Shown here: positions 11,890-21,201 of the stretch, one piece after another | Layout of the letters: each line of letters opens with the position of its first letter | Position numbering within the stretch: the first letter of the stretch is position 1 | NCBI GenBank assembly: GCA_016584305.1 | Contig: JACEEZ010018880.1 | Coordinates: 62,001 to 126,000 of the forward strand | From: Chionoecetes opilio | Lineage: Eukaryota; Arthropoda; Malacostraca; Decapoda; Majidae | Direction: 5' to 3' | DNA: 64,000 nucleotides | Made by a program: the position numbers and the translations under genes | Notes under the pieces: generated by a model | Seen by the model: only the letters and a program-made list of their open reading frames with translations | Told to the model about the DNA's origin: nothing | The model's database searches: none

Positions 11890-12925
11890 ACTCTAGTAGT
11901 CATGTTAAACTCTGAGCTGAGTGTACGAAACGACTATGGTTACATATGTATAGACTACGGAACAACTTTTGGTATTATTTTACTACAGGACCAAACTTCC
12001 CTACACAATAGGGAGCATGGTTTTTGTTTACCTTATTGTATTCTAAGAGACATTTTCTCTCCGAGCTTTCCGTCGCTAATCAATAGTTTTGGAGATATAG
12101 AACATTTTAAATGGGAGGAAGAATACATCTCCTTGTATACGAAATGCCTCCCTCTTCCTCTTCTTGTGACCTGCATCGCTTTTGTTTAGTATTTTATTAC
12201 ACTTTTTATTATTGTACCCAGTTAGGAGGTCAAAGGTTAGGTAAGGAAAGGTTAGGTTAGGTTAGGTTAGGTTAGGTTAGGTTAGGTTAGGTTCAGGTTT
12301 GGTTAGGTTAGGTAAGGTTAGGTAAGGTTCAGGTTTGGTTAGGTTAGGTTAGGTTAGGTAAGGTTAGGTTAGGTTAGGTAAGGTAAGGTAAGGTTAGGTA
12401 GCCACGGGTGCGCCTCCGAAACAAAAGCGATGCAGGTCACAAGAAGAGGAAGAGGGAGGCATTTTGTAAACAAGGAGACATATTCCTCCCCCAACCTAAA
12501 ATGTTCTATATCTCCGAAACTATTGATCTGCGACAGAAAGCTCATGGTGAAAATGTCTCCTAGAATACAATAAGGTAAACAAAAACCATGCTCCCAATTG
12601 TGTAGGGAAGTTTGGTCCTATCGTAAAAATTTACCCAACTTTTTGGTGTATGAACCTACTAGTGTACGAAACAACTTGTGTACGAACTGACTGCAGCCCA
12701 CTGATTAGCGATACAAACAGCTGCTTCCCCCCGGATGTCAGCACTGTGACGTCATAGCCTGACCGCCGCCGCTCCTACAAGGGTTATGTGTCTGTGTGGG
12801 GTGGTCAGTTCGTACACAAGTTGTTTCGTACACCAGTAGATTCGTATACCAAAAAGTTGTGTCGTAGTCTATATGAAACCATAGTCTTTTCGTACACTCG
12901 GCTCAGAGTTGAACTTGACTACTAC
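11890..12925. repeat. Fold-back unit FB-C: nested arms around a GGTTA array
   Basis: Inner arms 11964-12190 and 12418-12640 are inverted copies (AGGACCAAACTTCCCTACAC, ATGGTTTTTGTTTACCTTAT, GACCTGCATCGCTTTTGTTT). Outer arms near 11890-11964 and 12848-12925 are also inverted (CGTACACTC, AGACTAC, ACAACTTTTGG-type blocks). The loop 12232-12405 is an imperfect GGTTA array. The outer flanks are rich in GTTTCGTACAC. Inner-arm sequence recurs near 23.94-24.08, 24.72-24.83, 43.85-43.94 and 46.15-46.23 kb. Confidence 0.8.
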
Positions 12926-13194
12926 CGTAGATAACACTAAAGTCGCCAGGACAACTTTTTGTTCTGTGTACAGACGTGTGGTGGCGTTAATAGTTACATT
13001 TGTACATCCATGATTTCAGGAAGGTTAGAAGGGGCTATCTGGAGAGTCTGTGTCATTTTGTGTCTTCATCTGTGTCATAGTAGGGCTATAAATGAACACA
13101 TGACAAAACTATCCCCCGAGCGGCGTCTCTAAATACCACCGTCTATATACTCGCCGCTACAAAGCATAAAACAACGCTGAAACAGTAGCCTTCA

Positions 13195-13595
13195 CAGTCA
13201 TGATATAAACTACTGTGTATCATCTTCAGTGGCACAGACACAGCAGTAGTGAGGCTATCATTCGTAATATATGGCGCCTGGCGACATTAGTGCAGGTGGC
13301 GACTATAGGTAGTGTTATCTAGGGTAATAAAGACGCTGTATAATGTCACTTACCCAATAAGCATGTTCAGGCTGACGGACGCTCGTGTCTCCTGAACTTT
13401 GCTCTCTTCTTCTTCTTCTTCCTCTTCTGAGAACTTGAGCGTGAGTTGGGAGTAGTGGCACATGCAAGTCTTTAGTGGTGCTAATATAGCGCCTGGCGAC
13501 ATTAGTGCAGTGGCGACTATAGTATTATTGACGGTAATTAAACGTACATGAAGACGGGTCAGGTAACCATTCGTATTTAACCCCTTCACGCCCAG
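13195..13595. repeat. Dispersed repeat R1, copy 1
   Basis: Nearly identical to 19831-20232, and in part to 16615-16739; the first ~130 bases recur inverted near 58.32-58.45 kb. It contains two copies of a short module (TGGCGACATTAGTGCAG, GGCGACTATAG) about 220 bases apart, and a CTT-rich stretch at 13402-13430. The minus-strand frame with eight glutamates comes from that stretch. Confidence 0.85.
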
Positions 13596-13737
13596 GGGGG
13601 GCATTTTCGAACACTACTAAGACCATCTTAGGGGACTAAGACCATCTTAGCGCTAGTTGGACATTTTCGGAAGCAAATTTCGCTCCGCCTAAGACAGCGC
13701 AGCGAGTGTAGGCTAATAGTGTGGTATGCCATGTATT

Positions 13738-13876
13738 CCCGTAGGATTTTTGTGCTAAAATTGATTTTTTTGCAGTTCTGGCTTCTATAGGTATCAGATT
13801 AACAGAAAAAGATGGGGTCCCAATTTTCAGACCCCTCACCCCCTTTCTGGGGGGTCATTCCTCTTTTGGCACCCCC
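13738..13876. repeat. Left terminal inverted repeat of the CXC element
   Basis: It starts CCCGTAGGATTTTTGTGC and includes GCAGTTCTGGCTTCTATAGG and GATGGGGTCCCAATTTTCAG. The reverse complement of 15898-16030 matches with few differences. Confidence 0.9.
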
Positions 13877-14240
13877 AGGATTGGTCTCTGGTAACACTAA
13901 GCAACAAATTTCAACATTTTCTTTGTTACAGACACGTGAACTACTGATTCCTAATAAATTGCTGATGCTGATGTCAGGTCTGATATCTAAATTTCTCTAT
14001 CACGTCCAGATTTGGTATAACCGAAACCTCTATTTTTCGTTGTTTTCTCACCCGCTTCTATTACGAAAGCCGTCTAAGCTACTTTTCCATGCCACGTTTT
14101 ATGCTAGGCATACTTAAATAATGTTAACAGGGTTGTCTTTCCTCCTTTATTCTGGCTTAAGACAGACAGTGGAGTTCCACTGGCGGAGTTACCACCCCTG
14201 CGCCCAACCTTCCACCCAAAGCGCGTTAGTATTTAGCGAT

Positions 14241-14275
14241 ACGTCCGATTTTGCGATACTGTCAAAATCGGACGT
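14241..14275. repeat. Perfect 13-bp stem-loop just 3' of the CXC gene
   Basis: ACGTCCGATTTTG (14241-14253) and CAAAATCGGACGT (14263-14275) pair perfectly around a 9-base loop. It lies 13 bases beyond the stop of the minus-strand gene, within the presumed 3' untranslated region or subterminal DNA. It could be a protein-binding subterminal site or an mRNA 3' hairpin. Confidence 0.8.
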
Positions 14276-14287
14276 AAAATCAATCAG

Positions 14288-15622
14288 TTATTCATCAATG
14301 TCCATATTTGAAATGTCCTCCCGAATAGCGTTTGCGCAATCACTGCCATAGCATTTACAGAGAGGAGTACAGGGCAGGCCATTCTTCAAGCAGCTACACC
14401 TATTTCCCTTGCATCCTACTTTGCAGCCAGCACTGTCTTTCTTTGTCTGATGTTTCACCTGGCGATCAGTCCGAGTATTTTGGACAAGGAACTGGCATGA
14501 AACGTCGACAGTTTTGTCCACCTTCTGGTCTCGTATTCCGGACACTTTGACAACATGGCTACCAAAGAGGAGGTGACTCATGAAGAACTGGAGTAAAGAC
14601 GGATTTTCAAAATTACTGAAGCTGCCTGTAAACGACCAACTGCGTTGTTGCAGCATCTCTTCTCGCAGAAGGTTGGCGACATTCTTCAGGTGACCAACTA
14701 TCTCATCATCATTCATCATTGAGGACCTGTAATCCATGGCCATCGTGACTGCAGTGGAGAGCACAAGACGGTCAGGCTCATTCCGTCTTAGTGATGTGAC
14801 AAACTTCACTTCTGGAGGGCGCTCGCTGATGAGTCTTTTGAGGTATTTCCGATAGTTCTCACTCTCATTTACATCCACACGGTATCTTTTCAAAATTGAC
14901 AAGTAGACATCATTTACCTCAGCCATGCTCAGTGTAACATCCTCGTCACTCAAGGTGTTTTGAATAGCGAGGACCAATTGTGCATCACATACTGAGCGAA
15001 TGAGTGGCACATTACTGTGATCTGTCCTCGTTGATATTCGCTGTGCAGAGCGCAAACATGTCCGATGATAGTGCTTTTCAAGAGCTGATGCGTCGCCGGG
15101 TTCTTCAAGGTCCGCTACTGAAACTCTAACATGGTCATCTGGGGTTTTCTGCTTGATCTGTAGGAGTGTTTTACCCATTGAGTCAGTAAGAACACGGTGC
15201 AGTGCCTCTGAGTCATTCTTGGGACAGAAGTCACAGTTGGAAAATAGACACACTTGTTCCTTTGGAATAGTCTTTGACCGCTTTGGCCGAACAGATCCCA
15301 CAGCACTTGAAGGTCGCCCCGGTCCTCGTGGAGCGCAGACAGGTGAATCGGTTCGGGATCTCTTCCTAAGACGTTCAATCTTGTTCTTGTTGACGATAGG
15401 TTTCCGACATTCACTATGATACCGAACGTACTTGAGTTCTCCTTCATTTAAACCTGACAAGTAATTTAGTAGTCTATGAATGTCACTTTCAGTATCACCA
15501 AGAGACACTCTCTCTTGACAGTGTTGTAAAATTTCATCTGTCATGACCGGATTGTTCACCAATCGCTTCTTTGATGTGGCACCTTCTTTACAGATCACGC
15601 AAACTCCGTCCTCCTCCGACAT
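14288..15622 (-). CDS. 444-aa three-module zinc/CXC protein of the TIR element
   Basis: An uninterrupted frame with clear cysteine architecture. Module 1 has C8-x2-C11 paired with H69-x2-C72 (YHSECRKP). A basic linker (about 80-120, RPKRSKT) follows. Module 2 has C125, C130, C133 and a matching HYHRTC at 184-189. A helical middle region (200-390) includes WSFTGSF near 329. The C-terminal block 400-429 holds eight cysteines spaced C-x3-C-x4-C-x-C-x6-C-x3-C-x-C-x4-C, resembling one tesmin/TSO1-type CXC (CRC) unit, a DNA-binding fold. I recall similar uncharacterised proteins, many nearly identical copies per genome, in marine invertebrates; that is memory, not a search. DNA binding is inferred, the mobility role is speculative, and no DDE triad was found. 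The start at 15622 is the first Met of the frame and lies about 110 bases from the ETS-type sites. The intact frame suggests a young copy. Confidence 0.75.
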   Translation of the reverse strand: MSEEDGVCVICKEGATSKKRLVNNPVMTDEILQHCQERVSLGDTESDIHRLLNYLSGLNEGELKYVRYHSECRKPIVNKNKIERLRKRSRTDSPVCAPRGPGRPSSAVGSVRPKRSKTIPKEQVCLFSNCDFCPKNDSEALHRVLTDSMGKTLLQIKQKTPDDHVRVSVADLEEPGDASALEKHYHRTCLRSAQRISTRTDHSNVPLIRSVCDAQLVLAIQNTLSDEDVTLSMAEVNDVYLSILKRYRVDVNESENYRKYLKRLISERPPEVKFVTSLRRNEPDRLVLSTAVTMAMDYRSSMMNDDEIVGHLKNVANLLREEMLQQRSWSFTGSFSNFENPSLLQFFMSHLLFGSHVVKVSGIRDQKVDKTVDVSCQFLVQNTRTDRQVKHQTKKDSAGCKVGCKGNRCSCLKNGLPCTPLCKCYGSDCANAIREDISNMDIDE

Positions 15623-15732
15623 ATTGGCGATACTACCACGATCTCAGTTCACAGGGTATATCTGACTGAGCTCAAAACTGCTTCTTCAACATGCCTGAAA
15701 AAGAAAAAATGGAGTTAGACCCTATACTCTGA

Positions 15733-15781
15733 ACCGGAAGTGCTAAATATGAACCGGAAGTGCTATAAGGACACTTCCGGT
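15733..15781 (-). promoter_or_regulatory. Cluster of three ETS/GABP-type sites upstream of the CXC gene
   Basis: ACCGGAAGTG occurs at 15733-15742 and 15753-15762, and its inverse CACTTCCGGT at 15772-15781. The sequence matches the known consensus of ETS factors of the GABP class, which often drives TATA-less promoters. The cluster lies 111-159 bases upstream of the minus-strand start codon and inside the TIRs, so the element appears to carry its own promoter. Function is inferred. Confidence 0.6.
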
Positions 15782-15897
15782 TGCTTTTTGAGTGCTATAA
15801 ATCGACTCGGCATACCTGAAAACCTACAAAAGGATACTCAAATTATGAAAATCGGTCAATTATTGGCGGAGATAGGTGCATGGTCAGTGCCGGGGGG

Positions 15898-16030
15898 CCC
15901 CAAAAGGGAAGTGACCCCCAAAAGGGGGGTAAGGGGTCTGAAAATTGGGACCCCATCTTTTTCTGTTAATCTGATACCTATAGAAGCCAGAACTGCAAAA
16001 AAATCTATTTTAGCACAAAAATCCTACGGG
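15898..16030. repeat. Right terminal inverted repeat of the CXC element
   Basis: Reverse complement of the left arm, ending AAAAATCCTACGGG at 16030. Differences from the left arm cluster in the poly-C/poly-G part. Confidence 0.9.
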
Positions 16031-16200
16031 AGCCCTTTTCCTAACATTACATACCGCACTTAAAGGCAGGGTTGGGGTCGTCTTAGCCCGCAATTTTCTT
16101 CGTCACCATAACAACAATGGTTATATTATTGGTTATATATTATATATTTTAGACTGTATATGTTATATATATATATAATATATTTATTCATAGTGTATTA

Positions 16201-16614
16201 TACAGCCTAATATATTACCCATATATTACCCATCACCCCCACCCATTACCCATCACCACCCACCCATTTTGACTTCAGCCAAAACAAAATGTGTGTGGGG
16301 GGGAGAGGGTATTGAGATTGGAGACAAGTTATTGGAATGACGGGGCTTCGGCATGAAATACAAAAGGAACAAAAGGTCTAATAACAAAAAAATACATCCA
16401 TCAATACCACTTCAGTTAATTATTTTAACTTAATACTACATATATTTGCGTCTTGGGGTATTGAAAAGGCACAACACCGTGCACAGTAATGATATGAGCA
16501 TTGTGACACTTTTGACGGAATGCACCATCCGCATAGCGGCGCCACCTGTTCAAAATCCAAAATGGCGCGGCCCGAGTGACACCTCTCTGTGAAGCTCTCT
16601 GTCTATAGTGATGC
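16201..16614. other. Spacer, no gene recognised
   Basis: AT-rich sequence with ACCCATTACCCATCACC repeats near 16220-16260, then unique-looking sequence. Nothing supported. Confidence 0.4.
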
Positions 16615-16745
16615 TAAAATTCGTAACATATAGCGCCTGGCGACATTAGTGCAGTGGCGACTATAGTATTATTTACGGTAATTAAACGTATATGAAGACG
16701 AGTCAGATAAAAATTCGTATTTAACCCCTTCACGCCCAGATCTTT
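16615..16745. repeat. Dispersed repeat R1, copy 3 (uninterrupted target)
   Basis: Carries the CTGGCGACATTAGTGCAGTG module and continues TTCACGCCCAGATCTTTCC without the CTTAG MITE. It is the empty-site counterpart of 20228-21210. Confidence 0.85.
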
Positions 16746-16969
16746 CCTTTGCTATATAAAATATTGTTACGCAGGGCACTCACCTTTCTTAACACACCAA
16801 GGGCGCCTCTCGTAAACACTTACTCCTGACGGAGGTTCGGCAGAAATACCTGAAGCGAGTAGCTTTCTTACTGCTGATGGCACCTTTATCATTCACCCGG
16901 AGGAAGGGACACTGAGCACACTGTATTACACTGTCTAATTTAATGGCGGTCACAATACACAGTACTGAT

Positions 16970-16996
16970 GGGGGGGGGGGGGGGGGGGGGGGGGGG
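16970..16996. repeat. Poly(G) run of 27
   Basis: A continuous 27-base G homopolymer followed by GAGAGAG. The true length is doubtful in any assembly. It would form G-quadruplex DNA if real. Confidence 0.8.
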
Positions 16997-17392
16997 AGAG
17001 AGACTCACTTGTTACACTGTCTAACACACACTGGAGGCTTACGTGAGAATGGCTCACTACACACGGGTACAAACTTAATGCGAGACGCTGACTTATACGA
17101 GATACTGACACTCTCCTTAGTCTCAGGGCAGATCAACAAAGGCAGCCGTGTGGTGTAAGATAAGATTTTCATCCTATCTAGACACTTTGCAAGTACCAAC
17201 TACAACAGTGGGGTGTAATAATCCCTTGTCACCTCCCCGGACAAACACTGGCTCCGCGCTCCCAAGACCAGCTTCCTCGCTCCTGCCTCTCACCGCCCTC
17301 TCCCGTCTCTCGGCACAACCGCCCTCCCCCTCGGCTCCTTGGTGCCCCCCAAGGCCGACACCGCAGACTGTAACCTTCAACCATTCGTCAAC

Positions 17393-17612
17393 CTCCCCAC
17401 ACATACTTCCAACCTCCCCACACATACTTTCAGCCTCCCCACACATACTTCCACCCTCCCCACACATACTTTCACCCTCCCCACACATACTTCCACCCTC
17501 CCCACACATACTTTCACCCTCCCCACACATACTTTCAGCCTCCCCACACATATTTCCACCCTCCCCACACATACTTTCACCCTCCCCACACATACTTTCA
17601 GCCTCCCCACAC
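17393..17612. repeat. 21-bp minisatellite, about ten copies
   Basis: The unit CTCCCCACACATACTTTCA plus two bases, with alternating CTTTCAGC, CTTCCACC and CTTTCACC variants. The 21-bp period keeps frames open, so 7-residue peptide repeats appear on both strands. No sign of a real gene. Confidence 0.95.
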
Positions 17613-18686
17613 ACAAAACGTAAGTTAGTCAAAGCCTTCGTCAGAAAGACATTGACTAATGGTTAGTCAATGCTTTTTATCGTGTTCACGGGCTATTCTT
17701 ACTTCTGTTTATCAAAGATTTACTCTTTGTGAAATATTTGGAATACAACACTGATTCTGTACCAATACACTAATGATCATGATAATATATTATAAGTCTT
17801 AAAACGACGGTTCTTTGAAAGCATTTATTCATATTGCGACGCTTGGCATTTCTCCTCCGAAATATTGTCAAGTAGCCTACCACATTTACTTGAGTTGAAA
17901 ACTGATGAAGCTAAAATAAATATTTGGCGCAAATGTGATTTGGTTCGGTTAGACATGCTGCAGAGAAGAAAGAGATACTGAGAAGAGAATATCCATCATT
18001 ATCATGGCTAAGCAGTGTGCCCTGTGCAGAGCAAGGCAAAGGATTATACGGTAAGTAATATTTTTTTTCTCTTAATTTGTTCTTGAAGTAAGTATAGTAT
18101 TAATTAAGGAAGCATGACAAATAAAATAAGAGTTGTGAAGAGCAGAGTATTGCGCATCATAGACGTCAATTGTTCGCTTGTTTTGCTTTGGGTTAAATAC
18201 TTGAATAGTGCCGCGATTCCTGAGAAAGACACAAGACAGGGCAGCTGCCACGCCTGTGATAGCATCATTGGACATCACCAGGGCTCATAGTGTTCCCCAA
18301 GGGATCCTCACAGCTCTAAACAACCAACAGCAGCCAGCATAATAGTGGCGAGGCCAGCCAGACTCACGGCACTCATGGCAACACGGCTGCTGACCTGGAT
18401 ATCCTGCCGCCCTTCGCCTCCCTTCGAGTCCCTTGCTATACACCTCCCTCGCCTTCCTTTGCAGTGAACCTTTCTATTCCACGATCAGTGTATGTATTGG
18501 TAAGTAGTAAATTGGTTTTGGAAATACTTTGGAACTCATCCTTCCGGCTTTGACTGAAATGAACTAGCGCACAGTATTGTATGCTTATTGTACTTCACAT
18601 CTGTAAAGGTTCCAGCGTACGCTCAGCCTTGGTTAACCCACACGGCCGCTATGAAATATGAGGTGTCTCAAAAAAATTCTTAAGTC
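17613..18686. other. Unique-looking spacer
   Basis: No convincing gene. A dispersed repeat (GTGATAGCATCATTGGACAT, then CACCAGGG) lies near 18255-18320 and a similar segment occurs near 6310. A short plus-strand frame starts at 18004 (ATGGCTAAGCAGTGTGCCCT) and runs into a possible GTAAGT donor near 18051. That may be a small first exon but cannot be supported further. Confidence 0.35.
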
Positions 18687-19178
18687 CAGTTAGGTTAGGT
18701 TAGGTTAGGTATACTTTGTGGTTAAGGTTAGGTATACTTTGTGGTTAAGGTTAGGTTAGGTATACTTTGTGGTTAAGGTTAGGTTAGGTTAGGTATACTT
18801 TGTGGTTAAGGTTAGGTATACTTTGTGGTTAAGGTTAGGTTAGGTATACTTTGTGGTTAAGGTTAGGTTAGGTTAGGTATACTTTGTGGTTAAGGTTAGG
18901 TTAGGTTAGGTATACTTTGTGGTTAAGGTTAGGTTAGGTTAGGTATACTTTGTGGTTAAGGTTAGGTTAGGTTAGGTATACTTTGTGGTTAAGGTTAGGT
19001 TAGGTTCGGTTAGGTATACTTTGTGGTTAAGGTTAGGTTAGGTATACTTTGTGGTTAAGGTTAGGTTAGGTTAGGTTAGGTATACTTTGTGGTTAAGGTT
19101 AGGTTAGGTTCGGTTAGGTATACTTTGTGGTAAGGTTAGGTTAGGTATACTTTGTGGTTAAGGTTAGGTTAGGTTAGA
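18687..19178 (+). repeat. TTAGG-derived satellite with 18-bp insert
   Basis: About fifteen copies of TATACTTTGTGGTTAAGG are separated by one to four TTAGG units. The inserts are nearly identical while the number of TTAGG units varies. The complement of the same composite occurs at 53.74-53.96 and 55.54-55.79 kb. Confidence 0.95.
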
Positions 19179-19313
19179 TTTTTACATATAGTGACTTTGA
19201 TGATTTTTTGGGGAGCCATAAATCACTTATATTTGCTTCCCCACCAAAAACCCGTATTCCGCCATTCCCCAGGTGCTATAGGGGGAAGAAAAAAGATAGG
19301 GTGAGATCTCAAA

Positions 19314-19345
19314 NCCCGGGGGGGGGTTTTTTCCCCCCGGGGGAA
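19314..19345. other. Ambiguous base beside a CCCGGG(G)n / CCCCCGGGG hairpin
   Basis: The only N in the window (19314) sits at the edge of a poly-G/poly-T/poly-C palindrome, likely a polishing gap or misjoin. Confidence 0.6.
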
Positions 19346-19450
19346 TATTCCCGAGGGTCGAGAGGTGGAGAGCAGGGGAGACCGGCACGGATTAGCAAAG
19401 ACCCTTCCCCCGACGAGCTTAAGGAGTAGGACGCCTGGACATATGAAAAC

Positions 19451-19615
19451 CTGAGAGGACGGGGCGTCGGAGTCGGTGCGAGGGGCCTTATCAGGACCTT
19501 CCTGCGAGGGAGAAGGCGCCCGTGCCCTCTTGCTGGCGGAGGGAAGGGGAGGACAGGAGGCTTCATCCTCCTGGACATCCATGGCTGGCTCGGTCCCCGG
19601 TGACGTGTCAGACAT
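19451..19615 (-). CDS. 55-codon N-terminal exon of an unidentified protein
   Basis: On the minus strand an ATG in a textbook context (GCCGCCATG) opens 55 codons rich in Ser, Pro, Asp and Glu, with a basic SASKRARAP patch. The segment ends at CAG|GTTTTC, a possible donor. Composition and GC content differ from the AT-rich neighbours. Such N-termini occur in retroelement ORF1 proteins and nuclear proteins, but no domain is present and no function is assigned. Downstream continuation is unclear because of an N and a poly-G/poly-C hairpin at 19314-19345. Confidence 0.35.
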
Positions 19616-19830
19616 GGCGGCGGCAGACGGAAACACAAACGAGGAGCAGGCTGTACACACTACCCAGCGATGGGTGGTAGGCCCACAACGGTCAAGCACA
19701 AGGGCTGGCGATGGCGAAGTCCAGCAGTGCAGAGCAGCTCAAGCGACCCGAAGGGCGAGCTGTTACACTGTGATGAGAGCGGAGCGAGAGCCGGTGAACC
19801 TATCACCACGGCTGCCGGGCTGTCACTCTC

Positions 19831-20232
19831 CAGTCATGATATAAACTACTGTGTATCATCTTCAGTGGCACAGACACAGCAGTAGTGAGGCTATCATTCG
19901 TAATATATGGCGCCTGGCGACATTAGTGCAGGTGGCGACTATAGGTAGTGTTATCTAGGGTAATAAAGACGCTGTATAATGTCACTTACCCAATAAGCAT
20001 GTTCAGGCTGACGGACGCTCGTGTCTCCTGAACTTTGCTCTCTTCTTCTTCTTCTTCCTCTTCTGAGAACTTGAGCGTGAGTTGGGAGTAGTGGCACATG
20101 CAAGTCTTTAATTGGTGCTAATATAGCGCCTGGCGACATTAGTGCAGTGGCGACTATAGTATTATTGACGGTAATTAAACGTACATGAAGACGGGTCAGG
20201 TAACCATTCGTATTTAACCCCTTCACGCCCAG
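19831..20232. repeat. Dispersed repeat R1, copy 2
   Basis: Almost base-for-base identical to 13195-13595, including the doubled CGACATTAGTGCAG modules and the CTT stretch. It ends in the CCCAG target of the CTTAG MITE. Confidence 0.9.
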
Positions 20233-20511
20233 GGGGGGCATTTTCGAACACTACTAAGACCATCTTAGCGCTAGTTGGACCTTTTCGCAAGCAAATTTCG
20301 CTCCGCCTAAGACAACGCAGCGAGTGTAAACTAAAAAGGCGCGGTCACACGGTTGTCTTAGCCGCAATTTTCTTCGTCACCATAACAACAATGGTTATAT
20401 TATTGGTTATATATTATATATTTTAGACTGTATATGGTATATTAGGCTGTATAATACACTATGTATAAATACAATATATATAAATAATAAATTATATATT
20501 ATATATATATA

Positions 20512-20564
<53 letters not shown>

Positions 20565-20805
20565 CTATATATATAGGTGTGGGCTATATATATACTATAT
20601 ATATAGGGGTGGGCTGGGTGGAATAGATATGATTTGCGACAGAAACGGTTAGCAGATTAATTCTAAACATATCAAAACTCACCAGATAAAAAGTTTCGTT
20701 ATTCACGATAATATCACATATGGCTATGATAGTGTGTGGTGTGGAGGATTAAAAAGGGGGAAGGAAGAGGAGGGAGAAGAAATAATAGAACAAAAAAAAG
20801 GAGAG

Positions 20806-20857
<52 letters not shown>

Positions 20858-20943
20858 AGAGGAGAGGGAGAGAGAAGAGAGAGAGAAGAAGAGAGAGGAG
20901 GAGAGAGAGAGAGAGAGAGAGAGAGAAGAGAGGGGAGAGAGGG

Positions 20944-20984
<41 letters not shown>

Positions 20985-21201
20985 CCCTCAGCGTGGTATA
21001 CGTATTTCCCGCCAGATACAGACTTGTGTCGCGCGCGCTGATTGGTTAGGTGGCACTAAGAAGGGTTGGCCTTCTGTCCCCTTACACGAGGCTAAGATGA
21101 CGCCCGAAAATGCTTCCTTAGTAATCTTCTTAGCCCGGTATAACTAAGTCGGTCTTAGGACGCTAAGAGGGTGTAGTTTAGAGCCCCTTCGAAAATGCCC
21201 A
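20233..21201. mobile_element. Complete CTTAG-rich MITE with CCCAG target duplication
   Basis: Termini GGGGGGCATTTTCGAA and TTCGAAAATGCCCA are inverted repeats. CCCAG flanks both sides (20228-20232 and 21202-21206), and R1 copy 3 shows a single CCCAG at 16735-16739. Subterminal CTTAG/CTAAG motifs are frequent. The interior holds a (TA)n tract (20515-20600) and a (GA)n tract (20803-20982) but no coding region. The superfamily is not assigned. Confidence 0.75.
20803..20982. repeat. (GA)n microsatellite
   Basis: GAGAGA interrupted by GGA and GAA triplets, inside the CTTAG MITE. The Arg/Glu-rich open frames are microsatellite translations. Confidence 0.95.

Larger units (their letters stand above)
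13712..16068 (-). mobile_element. TIR element encoding a CXC-domain protein
   Basis: A ~2.35-kb element is bounded by long terminal inverted repeats. The well-conserved parts are 13738-13876 and 15898-16030, with weaker matches running outward to about 13712 and 16068 (GTGTGGTATG on the left, the complement of GTGCGGTATG on the right). The only gene is the minus-strand 444-codon frame. Comparison with the uninterrupted target at about 20310-20345 shows it is an insertion. No DDE transposase motif was recognised, so either the encoded protein is a new kind of mobility protein or the element is moved in trans. The exact target duplication could not be resolved because the target is AT/CTTAG-rich and the ends have diverged. 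Confidence 0.75.
13596..16200. mobile_element. CTTAG-rich MITE, copy 1, split by the CXC element
   Basis: It begins after CCCAG (13591-13595) with GGGGGGCATTTTCGAAC, exactly like the complete copy at 20233-21201. Homology runs to about 13711, breaks for the 2.35-kb insert, and resumes near 16073 (GTCTTAGCC..., TTCTTCGTCACCATAACAAC) into the AT-rich middle. The right end was not found, so this copy seems truncated near 16.2 kb. Confidence 0.7.

Noticed and set aside
17148..17666. Frame joining unique sequence to the 21-bp array
   Set aside because: The unique part shows no domain, and the array half is repeat translation open on both strands.
18687..19178. True telomere end
   Set aside because: TTAGG tracts are internal, interrupted by an 18-bp insert and present in both orientations; the contig continues on both sides.
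20734..21147. Arg/Glu-rich protein frame
   Set aside because: Direct translation of the (GA)n microsatellite within a MITE.
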